Positions 37,242-46,699 are shown, counted from the first letter of the stretch. The stretch is DNA of 64,000 nucleotides from Candidatus Cohnella colombiensis (GCA_029203125.1 CP119317.1:3162001-3226000); one strand, 5' to 3'. Notes: generated by a model not told the origin, from the letters alone. Numbers and translations are program-made.

Positions 37242-37523
37242 TTATCGTTTACCTGTTTTCTTGTCGTCATCAGTGTGACCTTTAAATGTACGCGTTGGTG
37301 CGAATTCACCTAGCTTATGACCGACCATGTCTTCAGACACGTAAACCGGTACATGCTTGCGTCCATCATACACTGCGAATGTTTGACCCACGAACTGTGG
37401 ATAAATCGTCGAACGACGAGACCAAGTTTTAATAACTACTTTCTTATTCGAACCGGACAGTTCTTCCACTTTTTTCAGCAGATAGCCATCCACGAAAGGT
37501 CCTTTTTTCAAACTGCGACCCAT
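37242..37523 (-). CDS. rpsS: Ribosomal protein S19
   Basis: 30S head protein. 93 residues; MGRSLKKGPFVDGYLLKKVE start and LGEFAPTRTFKGHTDDDKK near the end. Confidence 0.98.
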   Translation of the reverse strand: MGRSLKKGPFVDGYLLKKVEELSGSNKKVVIKTWSRRSTIYPQFVGQTFAVYDGRKHVPVYVSEDMVGHKLGEFAPTRTFKGHTDDDKKTGKR

Positions 37524-37586
37524 GGAATGCCCCTCCCTTCAACGCGGCTTATGAGCTTATCGATCATATTACCGCCACCAAGTATA

Positions 37587-38417
37587 TTACTTGCTGCGAC
37601 CACGAACGATATATTTGCTCGATGCTTTCTTTTTCTTGCGAGTTTTGTAACCAAGCGTTGGCTTGCCCCATGGAGAAAGTGGAGACTTGCGTCCGATTGG
37701 AGCACGGCCTTCACCACCACCGTGTGGGTGATCGACAGGGTTCATGACGACACCACGTACGACTGGGCGTTTGCCGAGCCAGCGATTACGTCCTGCTTTA
37801 CCGATGTTAAGCAACTCATGATCTTGGTTACCAACAGTACCGATAGTCGCGCGACATGTTTTGAGGATACGGCGAATTTCACCAGAAGCCAAACGAACTG
37901 TCACGTACATATCTTCTTTACCCAACAATTGAGCGCTTGTTCCAGCAGAACGAACCAATTGTCCGCCTTTACCTGGCTTAAGTTCAATGTTGTGGATAAC
38001 TGTACCTACTGGAATGTTTTCCAGTGGAAGCGAGTTACCGATTTTGATGTCTGAAGTTGGACCAGAGAAAATCTCATCTCCAACCTTAAGACCTTTAGGA
38101 GCGATGATGTAAGTCTTCGCACCGTCAGCATAGTTGATAAGCGCGATGTAAGACGTACGGTTAGGATCATACTCAATCGTAGCAACGCGGCCTGGAATGC
38201 CGTCTTTCGTACGCTTGAAGTCGATGATCCGGTATTTACGCTTATGTCCACCACCGTGGTGACGTACAGTAAGCTTACCTTGATGGTTACGACCTGCACG
38301 CTTGCTTAATGGAGCGAGCAAAGATTTCTCCGGCTCTGTAGCCGTAATTTCCTCGAACGTGGATACCGTCATTTGACGACGGCTTGGCGTTGTCGGTTTA
38401 AACTTTTTGACTGGCAC
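37587..38417 (-). CDS. rplB: Ribosomal protein L2
   Basis: 50S peptidyl-transferase-centre protein. 276 residues; RNHQGKLTVRHHGGGHKRKY near the start, and VVMNPVDHPHGGGEGRAPIG containing the conserved His that approaches the active site. Confidence 0.98.
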   Translation of the reverse strand: MPVKKFKPTTPSRRQMTVSTFEEITATEPEKSLLAPLSKRAGRNHQGKLTVRHHGGGHKRKYRIIDFKRTKDGIPGRVATIEYDPNRTSYIALINYADGAKTYIIAPKGLKVGDEIFSGPTSDIKIGNSLPLENIPVGTVIHNIELKPGKGGQLVRSAGTSAQLLGKEDMYVTVRLASGEIRRILKTCRATIGTVGNQDHELLNIGKAGRNRWLGKRPVVRGVVMNPVDHPHGGGEGRAPIGRKSPLSPWGKPTLGYKTRKKKKASSKYIVRGRSK

Positions 38418-38446
38418 TAGGATTCCCTCCTTACTTTAGAGACTTA

Positions 38447-38740
38447 TTAAACCGATGCTTCGAAAAACTCAAGTGGTTTGCTGTCTGGAGCAAGCGTTAC
38501 GAACGCTTTTTTCCATTCAGATGTATATCCACTATGTCGGCCGTAGCGCTTAGGCTTAGCTGGTACTCTTAGCGTGTTAACATTAACGACCTTAACTTTG
38601 AAGATCGTTTCGATCGCTTGTTTAATTTGTGTTTTGTTAGCCTTAAGGTTAACTTCGAACACATATTTTTGTTGGTCGATAAATTCACTCGTGCGCTCGG
38701 TAATCACTGGACGGACGATAATATCGCGGGCGTTCTTCAT
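38447..38740 (-). CDS. rplW: Ribosomal protein L23
   Basis: Docking site for trigger factor and SRP at the exit tunnel. 97 residues; IIVRPVITERTSEFIDQQKY start. Its start codon shares one base with the rplD stop. Confidence 0.97.
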   Translation of the reverse strand: MKNARDIIVRPVITERTSEFIDQQKYVFEVNLKANKTQIKQAIETIFKVKVVNVNTLRVPAKPKRYGRHSGYTSEWKKAFVTLAPDSKPLEFFEASV

Positions 38741-39363
38741 TACGCGAACACCTCCTCAACTTTAGCGACCGCATCCTTCGTAATGATGAGCTGGTCATGC
38801 TTAAGCACATCAAGTACGTTGATTCCATCAGCAGCGACGAATTTCACGCCAGGAATGTTACGCGCGGATACAGCCACGTTGTAATCAAAGCTTGCAGTAA
38901 CCACTAGTGCTTTGCTGCCAACCTTTAGATTGGATAGAAGCTTAGTGATTTCTTTTGTTTTTGGTTGGGACAAGCTCAGCTGATCCAGTACGATCAATTG
39001 ATTTGCAATGACTTTGCTGGACAATGCAGATTTGATCGCCAAACGGCGCACTTTGCGTGGTAATTTAAAGCCATATTTGCGTGGAGTTGGTCCGAAGACA
39101 ATTCCGCCGCCTTTCCATTGTGGTGAACGGATGCTACCTTGACGAGCGCGTCCAGTTCCCTTCTGTTTCCATGGCTTACGACCGCCACCGCGCACTTCCG
39201 AACGACCTTTCGTGTCGTGCGTACCCGAGCGAAGCGAAGCTTGTTGCAACAATACGGCACTGTGCAGTACGTGTGTATTCGGTTCGATCCCGAAAATACC
39301 GTCTGCCAAGTCAAGTTCGGAAACTTGTTTGCCGTCTACATTATAAACAGCCACTTTCGGCAT
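38740..39363 (-). CDS. rplD: Ribosomal protein L4
   Basis: 50S protein with a tunnel-lining loop. 207 residues; the loop contains GGGRKPWKQKGTGRARQGS (about 60-80), wild type at macrolide-resistance positions. Overlaps rplW by one base. Confidence 0.98.
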   Translation of the reverse strand: MPKVAVYNVDGKQVSELDLADGIFGIEPNTHVLHSAVLLQQASLRSGTHDTKGRSEVRGGGRKPWKQKGTGRARQGSIRSPQWKGGGIVFGPTPRKYGFKLPRKVRRLAIKSALSSKVIANQLIVLDQLSLSQPKTKEITKLLSNLKVGSKALVVTASFDYNVAVSARNIPGVKFVAADGINVLDVLKHDQLIITKDAVAKVEEVFA

Positions 39364-39393
39364 GAGTGGTCCTCCTTTCTCTAACCGTTAAAA

Positions 39394-40014
39394 TTATTTC
39401 TTCACAGAAGCACGGATTTTAAGATAGCTGTTACGAGCACCTGGTACAGAGCCCTTGATGAGCAATACATTGCGCTCTACGTCCACTTTGACGATTTCAA
39501 GGTTTTGTACAGTGATTGTCTCACTACCCATGCGACCATGCATTTTCTTACCTTTTGGCACGCGGTTTGCGTCACGAATCGTCGCAAGCGAACCGTTACC
39601 ACGGTGATACTTAGAACCGTGCGTCATCTTACCACGTTGGAAGCCCCAACGCTTGATTGCGCCTGCAGTTCCTTTACCTTTAGATATCCCTGTAACGTCA
39701 ACAAACGCACCTTCAGCAAATACGTCAACTTTGACTTCGTTACCGACTTCTAGGTCGGACGAATCGCTGATTTCACGAATGAAGCGCTTGGGCGCCGCGC
39801 CTGCTTTTTTAGCATGGCCGATGGCTGGTTTAGTTGCTAGCTTTTCGCGACGATCCGCGAAACCTAGCTGGATTGCTTCGTATCCGTCGTTTTCAATTGT
39901 TTTCTTTTGAAGAACAACGTTCGGAGTTGCTTCCACTACTGTTACAGGCACTACGCTTCCGTCTGCTGCGAACAGTTGAGTCATTCCGAGTTTACGTCCC
40001 AAGATTCCTGGCAT
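39394..40014 (-). CDS. rplC: Ribosomal protein L3
   Basis: 50S assembly initiator. 206 residues; MPGILGRKLGMTQLFAADGS start and the loop GNGSLATIRDANRVPKGKKM approaching the peptidyl-transferase centre. Confidence 0.98.
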   Translation of the reverse strand: MPGILGRKLGMTQLFAADGSVVPVTVVEATPNVVLQKKTIENDGYEAIQLGFADRREKLATKPAIGHAKKAGAAPKRFIREISDSSDLEVGNEVKVDVFAEGAFVDVTGISKGKGTAGAIKRWGFQRGKMTHGSKYHRGNGSLATIRDANRVPKGKKMHGRMGSETITVQNLEIVKVDVERNVLLIKGSVPGARNSYLKIRASVKK

Positions 40015-40066
40015 GTTGACACCTCTTTTCCTTCTTAGATCTTATAATCTCATTGCCACTTACACA

Positions 40067-40375
40067 TTAAAGCTTGATTTCGATATCAACGCCAGACGGT
40101 AGATCAAGACGCATAAGCGCATCAACCGTTTGTGGCGTAGGATTGACGATATCAATCAGACGCTTGTGCGTACGCATTTCGAATTGCTCACGCGAATCCT
40201 TATACTTATGCACCGCACGCAGAATCGTAATGATTTGCTTCTCGGTTGGCAATGGAATTGGTCCAGATACACCTGCACCAGTACGTTTTGCCGTTTCTAC
40301 GATTTTCTCCGCGGATTGATCCAGGATACGGTGATCGTAAGCTTTCAAACGGATACGGATTTTTTGCTTTGCCAT
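40067..40375 (-). CDS. rpsJ: Ribosomal protein S10 (also NusE)
   Basis: 30S head protein and antitermination factor. 102 residues from the ATG at 40375 (MAKQKIRIRLKAYDHRILDQ) with GAAGGAGGG before it. The frame is open for 48 codons further upstream, but that is the untranslated leader. First gene of the S10 operon. Confidence 0.98.
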   Translation of the reverse strand: MAKQKIRIRLKAYDHRILDQSAEKIVETAKRTGAGVSGPIPLPTEKQIITILRAVHKYKDSREQFEMRTHKRLIDIVNPTPQTVDALMRLDLPSGVDIEIKL

Positions 40376-40399
40376 ATTATTCCCTCCTTCATTCGCCCA

Positions 40400-40515
40400 A
40401 TTTTGGAATCGGACATACTCCGCAAGAATAACCCGACAGTCACCACGCCTACCCTCTATGGCAAAGGGGCCGGGTGTGTCGGCAACCTCTCGCATCATCG
40501 CACAGTCACAGACCA
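40400..40515 (-). ncRNA. S10 operon leader
   Basis: The 150-base 5' UTR contains a stretch that looks conserved in Bacillales S10 operons (GAGAGGTTGCCGACACACCC, then GTGGTGACTGTCGGGTT). CCGACA and TGTCGG can pair to form a long stem. A regulatory role is likely but not shown. Confidence 0.5.
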
Positions 40516-40524
40516 ACATGATCT

Positions 40525-40553
40525 ATTATAGCGATCTGATCGGGCGAATGCAA
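40525..40553 (-). promoter_or_regulatory. S10 operon promoter
   Basis: On the minus strand TTGCAT (40548-40553), 17 bases, TATAAT (40525-40530). Likely drives the run from rpsJ to rplQ. Confidence 0.8.
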
Positions 40554-40656
40554 CAATTTTTTTTCAATATTTTTTCTCAGCTATTTTCAGTGATCTTTCA
40601 TGATTCCAATCATTTTAGGAAATGATGAAGGTACACCATATAGAGGAGGTTTACGT

Positions 40657-41352
40657 GTGCCCACTTGGATTGAAGTAACATTAAGAACTTTCGCCGCTGT
40701 AGCTGTTCTATTTGTTTTGACGCGCTTGCTTGGAAAGCGACAAGTCTCTCAACTCTCGCTTTTTGAATACATCACTGGAATTACAATCGGAAGTATTGCC
40801 GCCTTCGTTTCCCTTGAAGCAGACGAAACATGGTTTCGTGGACTAATATCGTTGATCGTCTGGTCTGCAGTTTCTCTAGGGATTGAATTTCTTCAGCTCA
40901 AAAGTAAAAAAGCAAGAGATATGCTCGATGGAAAAGCTGCCGTATTGATTCAACATGGCAAAGTGTTAGAGAACAATATGAAGAAAGAACGGATTACGTC
41001 GGACGAGCTGCTTGAACTATTACGAATGAAGGATGTTTTTAATATCAGTCAGGTTGAAGCTGCTATCATGGATACAAGCGGAGAACTGAACGTATTATTG
41101 AAGAAAGAATATCAACCTCTGACACCATCAGACATCAAGCTACCCGTTACAGAAGAAAAAATTCCAATGACTATTATTATGGATGGCAAAGTGCTTGAGG
41201 ATTCATTGCGAAAAGTTGGTTTAAATGTGAATTGGTTGAACGCCGAGCTGGAACATCTCAAGCTTTCAACAAATGAAATCTTTCTTGCTCAGGTAGACAG
41301 TCAAAATCAGCTTTATGTTGACCGTTACGAAGATCATATCCAACAACATTAA
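40657..41352 (+). CDS. DUF421/YetF-like membrane protein
   Basis: 231 residues. Three hydrophobic segments (about 5-80, including FAAVAVLFVLTRLLGKRQV and ITGITIGSIAAFVSL) precede a soluble part with the family pattern GKAAVLIQHGKVLENNMKKE and LLRMKDVFNISQVEAAIMDT. DUF421 proteins are common in spore formers and sit in the inner membrane; their function is poorly known. The GTG at 40657 is chosen because GGAGG lies 7 bases before it. The gene is on the strand opposite to the ribosomal operons, followed by a YitT gene; in B. subtilis this place is held by an unrelated gene. Confidence 0.85.
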   Translation: MPTWIEVTLRTFAAVAVLFVLTRLLGKRQVSQLSLFEYITGITIGSIAAFVSLEADETWFRGLISLIVWSAVSLGIEFLQLKSKKARDMLDGKAAVLIQHGKVLENNMKKERITSDELLELLRMKDVFNISQVEAAIMDTSGELNVLLKKEYQPLTPSDIKLPVTEEKIPMTIIMDGKVLEDSLRKVGLNVNWLNAELEHLKLSTNEIFLAQVDSQNQLYVDRYEDHIQQH

Positions 41353-41384
41353 TCCACATACGAAAACCTAATTTTCCATACATG

Positions 41385-41429
41385 CCTTCAATAAGTCTGC
41401 CATATAGATAAGACAGGCTTTATTGAAGG
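41385..41429 (+). promoter_or_regulatory. Hairpin covering the yitT-like ribosome binding site
   Basis: CCTTCAATAA (41385-41394) pairs perfectly with TTATTGAAGG (41420-41429), with an inner GTCT/AGAC pairing. The 3' arm contains the GAAGG that would serve as ribosome binding site. No T-run follows, so it is not a simple terminator. Confidence 0.55.
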
Positions 41430-41449
41430 GAATGATTTCCTTGCAAGTG

Positions 41450-42031
41450 CCATATCGTTGGTTCGCGGTTTTGTTTGGCTGTTCGATGATCGCAATTGGC
41501 ATTGATTTTTTTCTACTACCGATCAAAGTGCTCGATGGTGGAATGATCGGTGTAGCTCTGATTGTGAAATATGTATTTAATACAAAGGTAGGCTTAACGC
41601 TAATCGTTTGCAGCATTCCGATCTTCATCTTGACTTGGATCAAAGACCGGTCAGTCTTTTTCAACAGCTTATTAGGATTACTTACGTTAGCATTAGCGAT
41701 CGATTTGCTGGATTCCTATACACCACCATTCGTTTCTCTTGTAAAAGAATACCCGTTCATTTCAGCAATTCTAGGTGGATTGTTAAGTGGGGGTGGGTTT
41801 GGAATGTTATTGCGACATCAGGCCAGCACTGGTGGAATTGATTTACTCGCCAAGCTTATCGCAACACCCTTGAAGATGAATGTAGGAATTATTATTTTAA
41901 TTACCGATTTCATTATCGTTATACTTGGGGGAATTTTATTTTCTGCAAACACTTTTTTCTTAACGATCGCTGCTATTAGTACAGGTGGCGTAACAACAAG
42001 TCTTTGCACAATCAACGGAACTCGATACTAA
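41450..42031 (+). CDS. YitT family (DUF161) membrane protein, short form
   Basis: About 193-202 residues with five to six hydrophobic segments and the family landmarks FFLLPIKVLDGGMIGVALIV and LLRHQASTGGIDLLAKLI. It stops after the DUF161 membrane part; the C-terminal DUF2179 domain found in most YitT proteins (normally about 280 residues) is absent. Start is uncertain: TTG at 41450 lies about 9 bases after AAGGGA, while ATG at 41423 or 41432 overlaps that site. Function is unknown. It follows the DUF421 gene by about 70-100 bases. Confidence 0.78.
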   Translation, partial: PYRWFAVLFGCSMIAIGIDFFLLPIKVLDGGMIGVALIVKYVFNTKVGLTLIVCSIPIFILTWIKDRSVFFNSLLGLLTLALAIDLLDSYTPPFVSLVKEYPFISAILGGLLSGGGFGMLLRHQASTGGIDLLAKLIATPLKMNVGIIILITDFIIVILGGILFSANTFFLTIAAISTGGVTTSLCTINGTRY

Positions 42032-42035
42032 AACA

Positions 42036-42074
42036 AAGAAGCTATCTCCAGCTTACGCCGGGATAGCTTCTTTA
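42036..42074. terminator. Bidirectional terminator between the YitT gene and tuf
   Basis: AAGAAGCTATC pairs with GATAGCTTCTT around a GC-rich loop, flanked by A and T on either side. Serves both convergent genes. Confidence 0.9.
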
Positions 42075-42089
42075 TATTGAAAGGTTAAA

Positions 42090-43283
42090 TTACTTTTGGA
42101 TGGAAGCAACTGCTCCAGCACCAACTGTACGTCCACCTTCACGAATAGCGAAACGAGTTCCCTCTTCGATAGCGATTGGAGCGATCAATTGAACTGTAAC
42201 TGTTACGTTATCGCCAGGCATAACCATTTCAGTACCTTCTGGAAGGTTGATGATACCCGTTACGTCAGTTGTACGGAAGTAGAACTGTGGACGGTAACCT
42301 GTGAAGAAAGGCTTATGACGGCCACCTTCACCAGAAGTCAAAACGTAGATTTGAGCAGTGAATTCCGTGTGAGGCTTAACGGAACCTGGCTTTGCAATAA
42401 CTTGGCCACGCTCGATATCTTTACGATCAACACCACGAAGCAATGCACCAACGTTGTCACCAGCTTGTGCTTGGTCAAGCAACTTACGGAACATTTCAAC
42501 GCCTGTTACTACGGATTTACGAGTGTCTTCTTGCAGACCGATGATTTCAACTTCATCGCCCACTTTGATGATACCACGCTCAACACGTCCTGTAGCAACT
42601 GTACCACGACCTGTGATTGTGAAAACATCCTCAACTGGCATCAAGAAAGGCTTGTCAGTTGCACGCTCTGGATTTGGGATGTAGCTGTCGATTGCTTCGA
42701 ACAATTCAACAATCTTGTCAGCCCAAGGACCATCTGGATTTGCAAGAGCTTCACGGGAAGAACCACGGATAACTGGAGTGTCATCACCTGGGAATTCATA
42801 TTCGCTAAGAAGGTCGCGAACTTCCATCTCAACAAGCTCAAGCAATTCGTCGTCTTCAACCATGTCGCACTTGTTCAAGTAAACGACGATGTAAGGAACA
42901 CCTACTTGACGGGAAAGAAGGATATGCTCACGAGTTTGTGGCATAGGACCGTCAGCAGCGGATACAACCAAGATTGCTCCGTCCATTTGTGCAGCACCTG
43001 TGATCATGTTTTTAACATAGTCAGCATGTCCTGGGCAGTCAACGTGAGCGTAGTGACGGTTAGGAGTCTCATACTCAACGTGAGATGTGGAAATTGTGAT
43101 ACCGCGTTCGCGCTCTTCTGGAGCTTTGTCGATTTGATCGAATGCTACAGCAGATCCGCCACCGAATCTTTTGGAAAGAACGGAAGTGATCGCAGCAGTT
43201 GTTGTTGTTTTACCGTGGTCAACGTGACCGATTGTACCGATGTTAACGTGTGGTTTGTTACGTTCAAACTTAGCTTTTGCCAT
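42090..43283 (-). CDS. tuf: Elongation factor Tu
   Basis: Carries aminoacyl-tRNA to the ribosome. 397 residues; G1 GHVDHGKT (19-26), the switch ERERGITI, DCPGHADY, and NKCD. The last gene of the str operon, about 100 bases after fusA and ending at a strong terminator. One copy is seen in this window. Confidence 0.99.
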   Translation of the reverse strand: MAKAKFERNKPHVNIGTIGHVDHGKTTTTAAITSVLSKRFGGGSAVAFDQIDKAPEERERGITISTSHVEYETPNRHYAHVDCPGHADYVKNMITGAAQMDGAILVVSAADGPMPQTREHILLSRQVGVPYIVVYLNKCDMVEDDELLELVEMEVRDLLSEYEFPGDDTPVIRGSSREALANPDGPWADKIVELFEAIDSYIPNPERATDKPFLMPVEDVFTITGRGTVATGRVERGIIKVGDEVEIIGLQEDTRKSVVTGVEMFRKLLDQAQAGDNVGALLRGVDRKDIERGQVIAKPGSVKPHTEFTAQIYVLTSGEGGRHKPFFTGYRPQFYFRTTDVTGIINLPEGTEMVMPGDNVTVTVQLIAPIAIEEGTRFAIREGGRTVGAGAVASIQK

Positions 43284-43382
43284 GTTAGGATTTCCTCCTT
43301 AATAATTGTAAAGGATTTTATTTGTTATGGATTTACAGGAAGCACTTTCGTGCATTCCTGCTTCGTCCACTTTCAAACTTAA

Positions 43383-45458
43383 TTAAGCACCTTTGTGCTT
43401 AGAAATGATTTCTTCAGAAATCGACTTCGGAACTTCTTCATAATGAGAAAGTTCCATTGAGAACACGCCACGCCCTTGTGTACCTGAACGAAGTGTTGTG
43501 GAATATCCGAACATCTCAGCCAATGGTACCTTCGCACGAATGATTTGCGCGCCGTAACGCGAATCCATTCCTTCGATACGTCCACGACGAGAGTTAAGCA
43601 TACCCATAATATCGCCCATGTACTCTTCCGGAGCAGTAACTTCTACCTTCATGATTGGCTCTAGCAAGCAAGGACTACACTTATCCTTAGCCGCTTTAAG
43701 TGCCATCGATCCAGCAATCTTAAACGCCATTTCCGAGGAATCGACGTCATGGTATGAACCATCTACGATCGTAGCTTTGATATCTACAAGCGGGAAGCCT
43801 GCAAGAACACCATTTTTCATAGATTCTTCAATACCAGCTTGAACAGGAGAAATGAACTCACGTGGAACGGAGCCACCGACAACCTTGTTCTCGAACAAGA
43901 AGCCTTCACCTGGTTCACGTGGTTCGAATTCGATCCAGCAATGTCCGTATTGACCGCGTCCGCCAGATTGACGAACGAATTTGCCTTCGACCTTCGCAGG
44001 AACACGGAATGTTTCACGGTAAGCAACTTGTGGTTTACCAACATTCGTTTCAACTTTGAATTCACGACGCATACGGTCAACTAGAACTTCTAAGTGAAGC
44101 TCACCCATTCCTGCAATGATTGTCTGGCCAGTTTCTTCGTCCGTGTGAGCACGGAACGTAGGATCTTCCTCAGACAGCTTCTGCAGAGCGATACCCATCT
44201 TATCTTGGTCAGCCTTTGTTTTCGGCTCAACCGCAAGCTGGATAACTGGTTCTGGGAAGTTCATCGATTCAAGAATTACCAGGTTTTTCTCATCACACAG
44301 TGTATCACCAGTCGTCGTATCCTTAAGACCAACAGCTGCAGCAATATCACCTGCATGAACTTCACTAATTTCTTGACGGCTATTCGCATGCATTTGCAGA
44401 ATACGGCCGACGCGCTCACGTTTGCCCTTCGTTGCATTACTAACATATGAACCTGCGCTCAGTATGCCAGAATATACACGGAAGAATGTCAGACGACCAA
44501 CGTAAGGGTCAGTCATAATTTTGAATGCTAATGCTGCGAATGGCGCTGAGTCTGAGGATTCACGAGTCGTTTCCGTACCATCATCAAGATGACCAACAAT
44601 CGCTGGAACATCTAGGGGTGAAGGAAGGAAATCTACAACTGCATCCAACATCGGTTGGACGCCCTTGTTCCGATACGAAGATCCACATACTACTGGGAAA
44701 ATTTTAACTGAACAGACGCCCTTACGAAGTGCTGCCTTTAGTTCTGGGATGCTGATTTCTTCACCTTCAAGAAACTTCATCGTCAGATCTTCGTCCAGTT
44801 CTGCGATTTTTTCTACCATGATGCTTCGCAGTTCTTCCACTTGCTCCAAGTATTGTGCAGGGATTTCAATCTTCTCAGGGTCTTTGCCTTGATCATCTTT
44901 GTAGATATAAGCAACCCGTTCAATCAGGTCGATCATCCCTACAAATGTGTCTTCAGCACCCATCGGTAATTGGATCGCTACAGCGTTAGCATTTAAGCGT
45001 TCCTTCATGTCTTTAACAACATTCAGGTAATCCGCACCGATGATATCCATCTTGTTGATATAAGCGATCCGAGGAACACCGTAACGGTCAGCTTGACGCC
45101 ATACCGTTTCGGATTGTGGCTCTACGCCTTCTTTAGCACTAAATACACCAACAGCCCCGTCCAATACGCGTAGGGAGCGTTCGACTTCTACCGTAAAGTC
45201 AACGTGACCCGGTGTGTCGATAATATTAATACGGTGACCATGCCACTGAGCAGTAGTTGCGGCAGACGTAATCGTGATACCGCGTTCTTGCTCCTGTTCC
45301 ATCCAGTCCATCGTCGCGGAACCTTCATGCGTTTCGCCGATTTTGTGTACGCGACCGGTGTAGAACAGAATCCGTTCAGTTGTCGTGGTTTTACCCGCAT
45401 CAATATGCGCCATAATCCCGATATTCCGCGTATTTTGCAAGGAGAACTCTCTTGCCAT
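43383..45458 (-). CDS. fusA: Elongation factor G
   Basis: Drives translocation on the ribosome. 691 residues; G1 AHIDAGKTT (17-25), RGITITSAA, DTPGHVDF, NKMD, and C-terminal domains IV-V with GYSTTLRSGTQGRG. Follows rpsG by about 40 bases. Confidence 0.99.
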   Translation of the reverse strand: MAREFSLQNTRNIGIMAHIDAGKTTTTERILFYTGRVHKIGETHEGSATMDWMEQEQERGITITSAATTAQWHGHRINIIDTPGHVDFTVEVERSLRVLDGAVGVFSAKEGVEPQSETVWRQADRYGVPRIAYINKMDIIGADYLNVVKDMKERLNANAVAIQLPMGAEDTFVGMIDLIERVAYIYKDDQGKDPEKIEIPAQYLEQVEELRSIMVEKIAELDEDLTMKFLEGEEISIPELKAALRKGVCSVKIFPVVCGSSYRNKGVQPMLDAVVDFLPSPLDVPAIVGHLDDGTETTRESSDSAPFAALAFKIMTDPYVGRLTFFRVYSGILSAGSYVSNATKGKRERVGRILQMHANSRQEISEVHAGDIAAAVGLKDTTTGDTLCDEKNLVILESMNFPEPVIQLAVEPKTKADQDKMGIALQKLSEEDPTFRAHTDEETGQTIIAGMGELHLEVLVDRMRREFKVETNVGKPQVAYRETFRVPAKVEGKFVRQSGGRGQYGHCWIEFEPREPGEGFLFENKVVGGSVPREFISPVQAGIEESMKNGVLAGFPLVDIKATIVDGSYHDVDSSEMAFKIAGSMALKAAKDKCSPCLLEPIMKVEVTAPEEYMGDIMGMLNSRRGRIEGMDSRYGAQIIRAKVPLAEMFGYSTTLRSGTQGRGVFSMELSHYEEVPKSISEEIISKHKGA

Positions 45459-45496
45459 ATAACAGTCTCCCTTCGAATAAATTACTCAAGCGGATT

Positions 45497-45967
45497 CTAC
45501 CAACGGTAGTGAGCGAATGCTTTGTTCGCTTCCGCCATCTTATGCGTGTCCTCACGCTTCTTCACTGCAGCTCCCGTGTTGTTGGAAGCATCCAGGATTT
45601 CAGCAGCCAAACGTTCTTCCATCGTCTTCTCACCGCGGTTGCGGGAGTAGTTAACGAGCCAACGCAGTCCTAGGGACGTGCGACGCTCAGGCTTAACCTC
45701 GATTGGAACTTGATAGTTTGCACCACCTACACGGCGTGCTTTAACTTCAAGGACTGGCATGATGTTCTTGATAGCGGCTTCGAAAACCTCCATCGCATCT
45801 TTACCAGAACGCTCTTGTATTAGCGTAAATGCATCATATAGAAGCTGTTGCGCAACACCTTTCTTACCGTCGATCATGATGCGGTTAACAAGACGTGTTA
45901 CAAGCTTGCTATTGTACAACGGATCCGGAAGAACATCGCGTTTTGTTACTGGTCCTTTACGTGGCAT
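45497..45967 (-). CDS. rpsG: Ribosomal protein S7
   Basis: 30S head assembly protein. 156 residues from the ATG at 45967 (MPRKGPVTKRDVLPDPLYNS), the family start, with AAAGGAGGA upstream; the frame to 46012 is extra. Confidence 0.98.
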   Translation of the reverse strand: MPRKGPVTKRDVLPDPLYNSKLVTRLVNRIMIDGKKGVAQQLLYDAFTLIQERSGKDAMEVFEAAIKNIMPVLEVKARRVGGANYQVPIEVKPERRTSLGLRWLVNYSRNRGEKTMEERLAAEILDASNNTGAAVKKREDTHKMAEANKAFAHYRW

Positions 45968-46032
45968 TGAAATTCCTCCTTTCTCATTCATGTCCAATAC
46001 TGGCTCAAGCAATGCAATTGCTTAATCGGTTA

Positions 46033-46455
46033 TTAGGACTTCTTAACTTTAGGTCTCTTAGTACCGTATTTGGAACGAGCCTGCATACGATTGTTTACAC
46101 CCGCAGTATCCAATGCACCGCGAACGATGTGATAACGAACCCCTGGAAGGTCTTTTACACGACCGCCACGAATAAGAACAACGCTATGTTCTTGTAAGTT
46201 GTGGCCAATCCCTGGGATATACGCTGTCACCTCGACACGGTTCGTTAAACGTACACGAGCATATTTACGAAGTGCAGAGTTCGGTTTCTTAGGCGTCATA
46301 GTACCTACACGAGTACATACACCACGCTTTTGAGGAGCGCTTAAATCCGTCTCTTCGCGCTTCAAGGCGTTAAAACCTTTTTGAAGTGCTGGTGACTTGG
46401 ATTTTACAACCTTAGGTTGACGACCTTTGCGTACGAGTTGGTTAATAGTTGGCAT
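46033..46455 (-). CDS. rpsL: Ribosomal protein S12
   Basis: 30S decoding protein. 140 residues; MPTINQLVRKGRQPKVVKSK start. The streptomycin positions are wild type (TPKKPNSALRK and RGGRVKDLPGVRYH). First gene of the str operon, behind a leader of about 240 bases. Confidence 0.98.
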   Translation of the reverse strand: MPTINQLVRKGRQPKVVKSKSPALQKGFNALKREETDLSAPQKRGVCTRVGTMTPKKPNSALRKYARVRLTNRVEVTAYIPGIGHNLQEHSVVLIRGGRVKDLPGVRYHIVRGALDTAGVNNRMQARSKYGTKRPKVKKS

Positions 46456-46699
46456 GTTGCCACCCCCTTCCGATCAACGTTATAAACAGTAGTTCGAGTT
46501 TCTGTTGTTCGAATTGCGAAGCCCACAGATCCAGGCGGTTCATTTTCAGAGACGAGAAAGGGCCCGATCAGACGTATTGCCTGAATCAAACCCGGTTAAG
46601 CTATTCGTCAACGATCACAGACAAAGCTGGATCAACTTTAATGTCACCTTAGCTCGTAGTATCGCATCGTAAACATAGACTGCTGACACACACTAGAAC
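46456..46699 (-). other. Long leader of the str operon
   Basis: About 240 bases between the promoter and rpsL, with no gene. GATCCAG (minus strand, 46627-46633) can pair with CTGGATC (46528-46534), and further GC-rich complementarity lies between. A regulatory leader is possible; no known family is recognised. Confidence 0.45.

Noticed and set aside
40376..40519. N-terminal extension of S10
   Set aside because: The upstream frame is open for 48 codons but contains the promoter-proximal leader; S10 length and the ribosome binding site fix the start at 40375.
42096..43382. A 428-codon frame opposite tuf
   Set aside because: Antisense to a highly conserved, codon-biased gene; the product is rich in Cys/Ser/Thr, as expected for a shadow frame.
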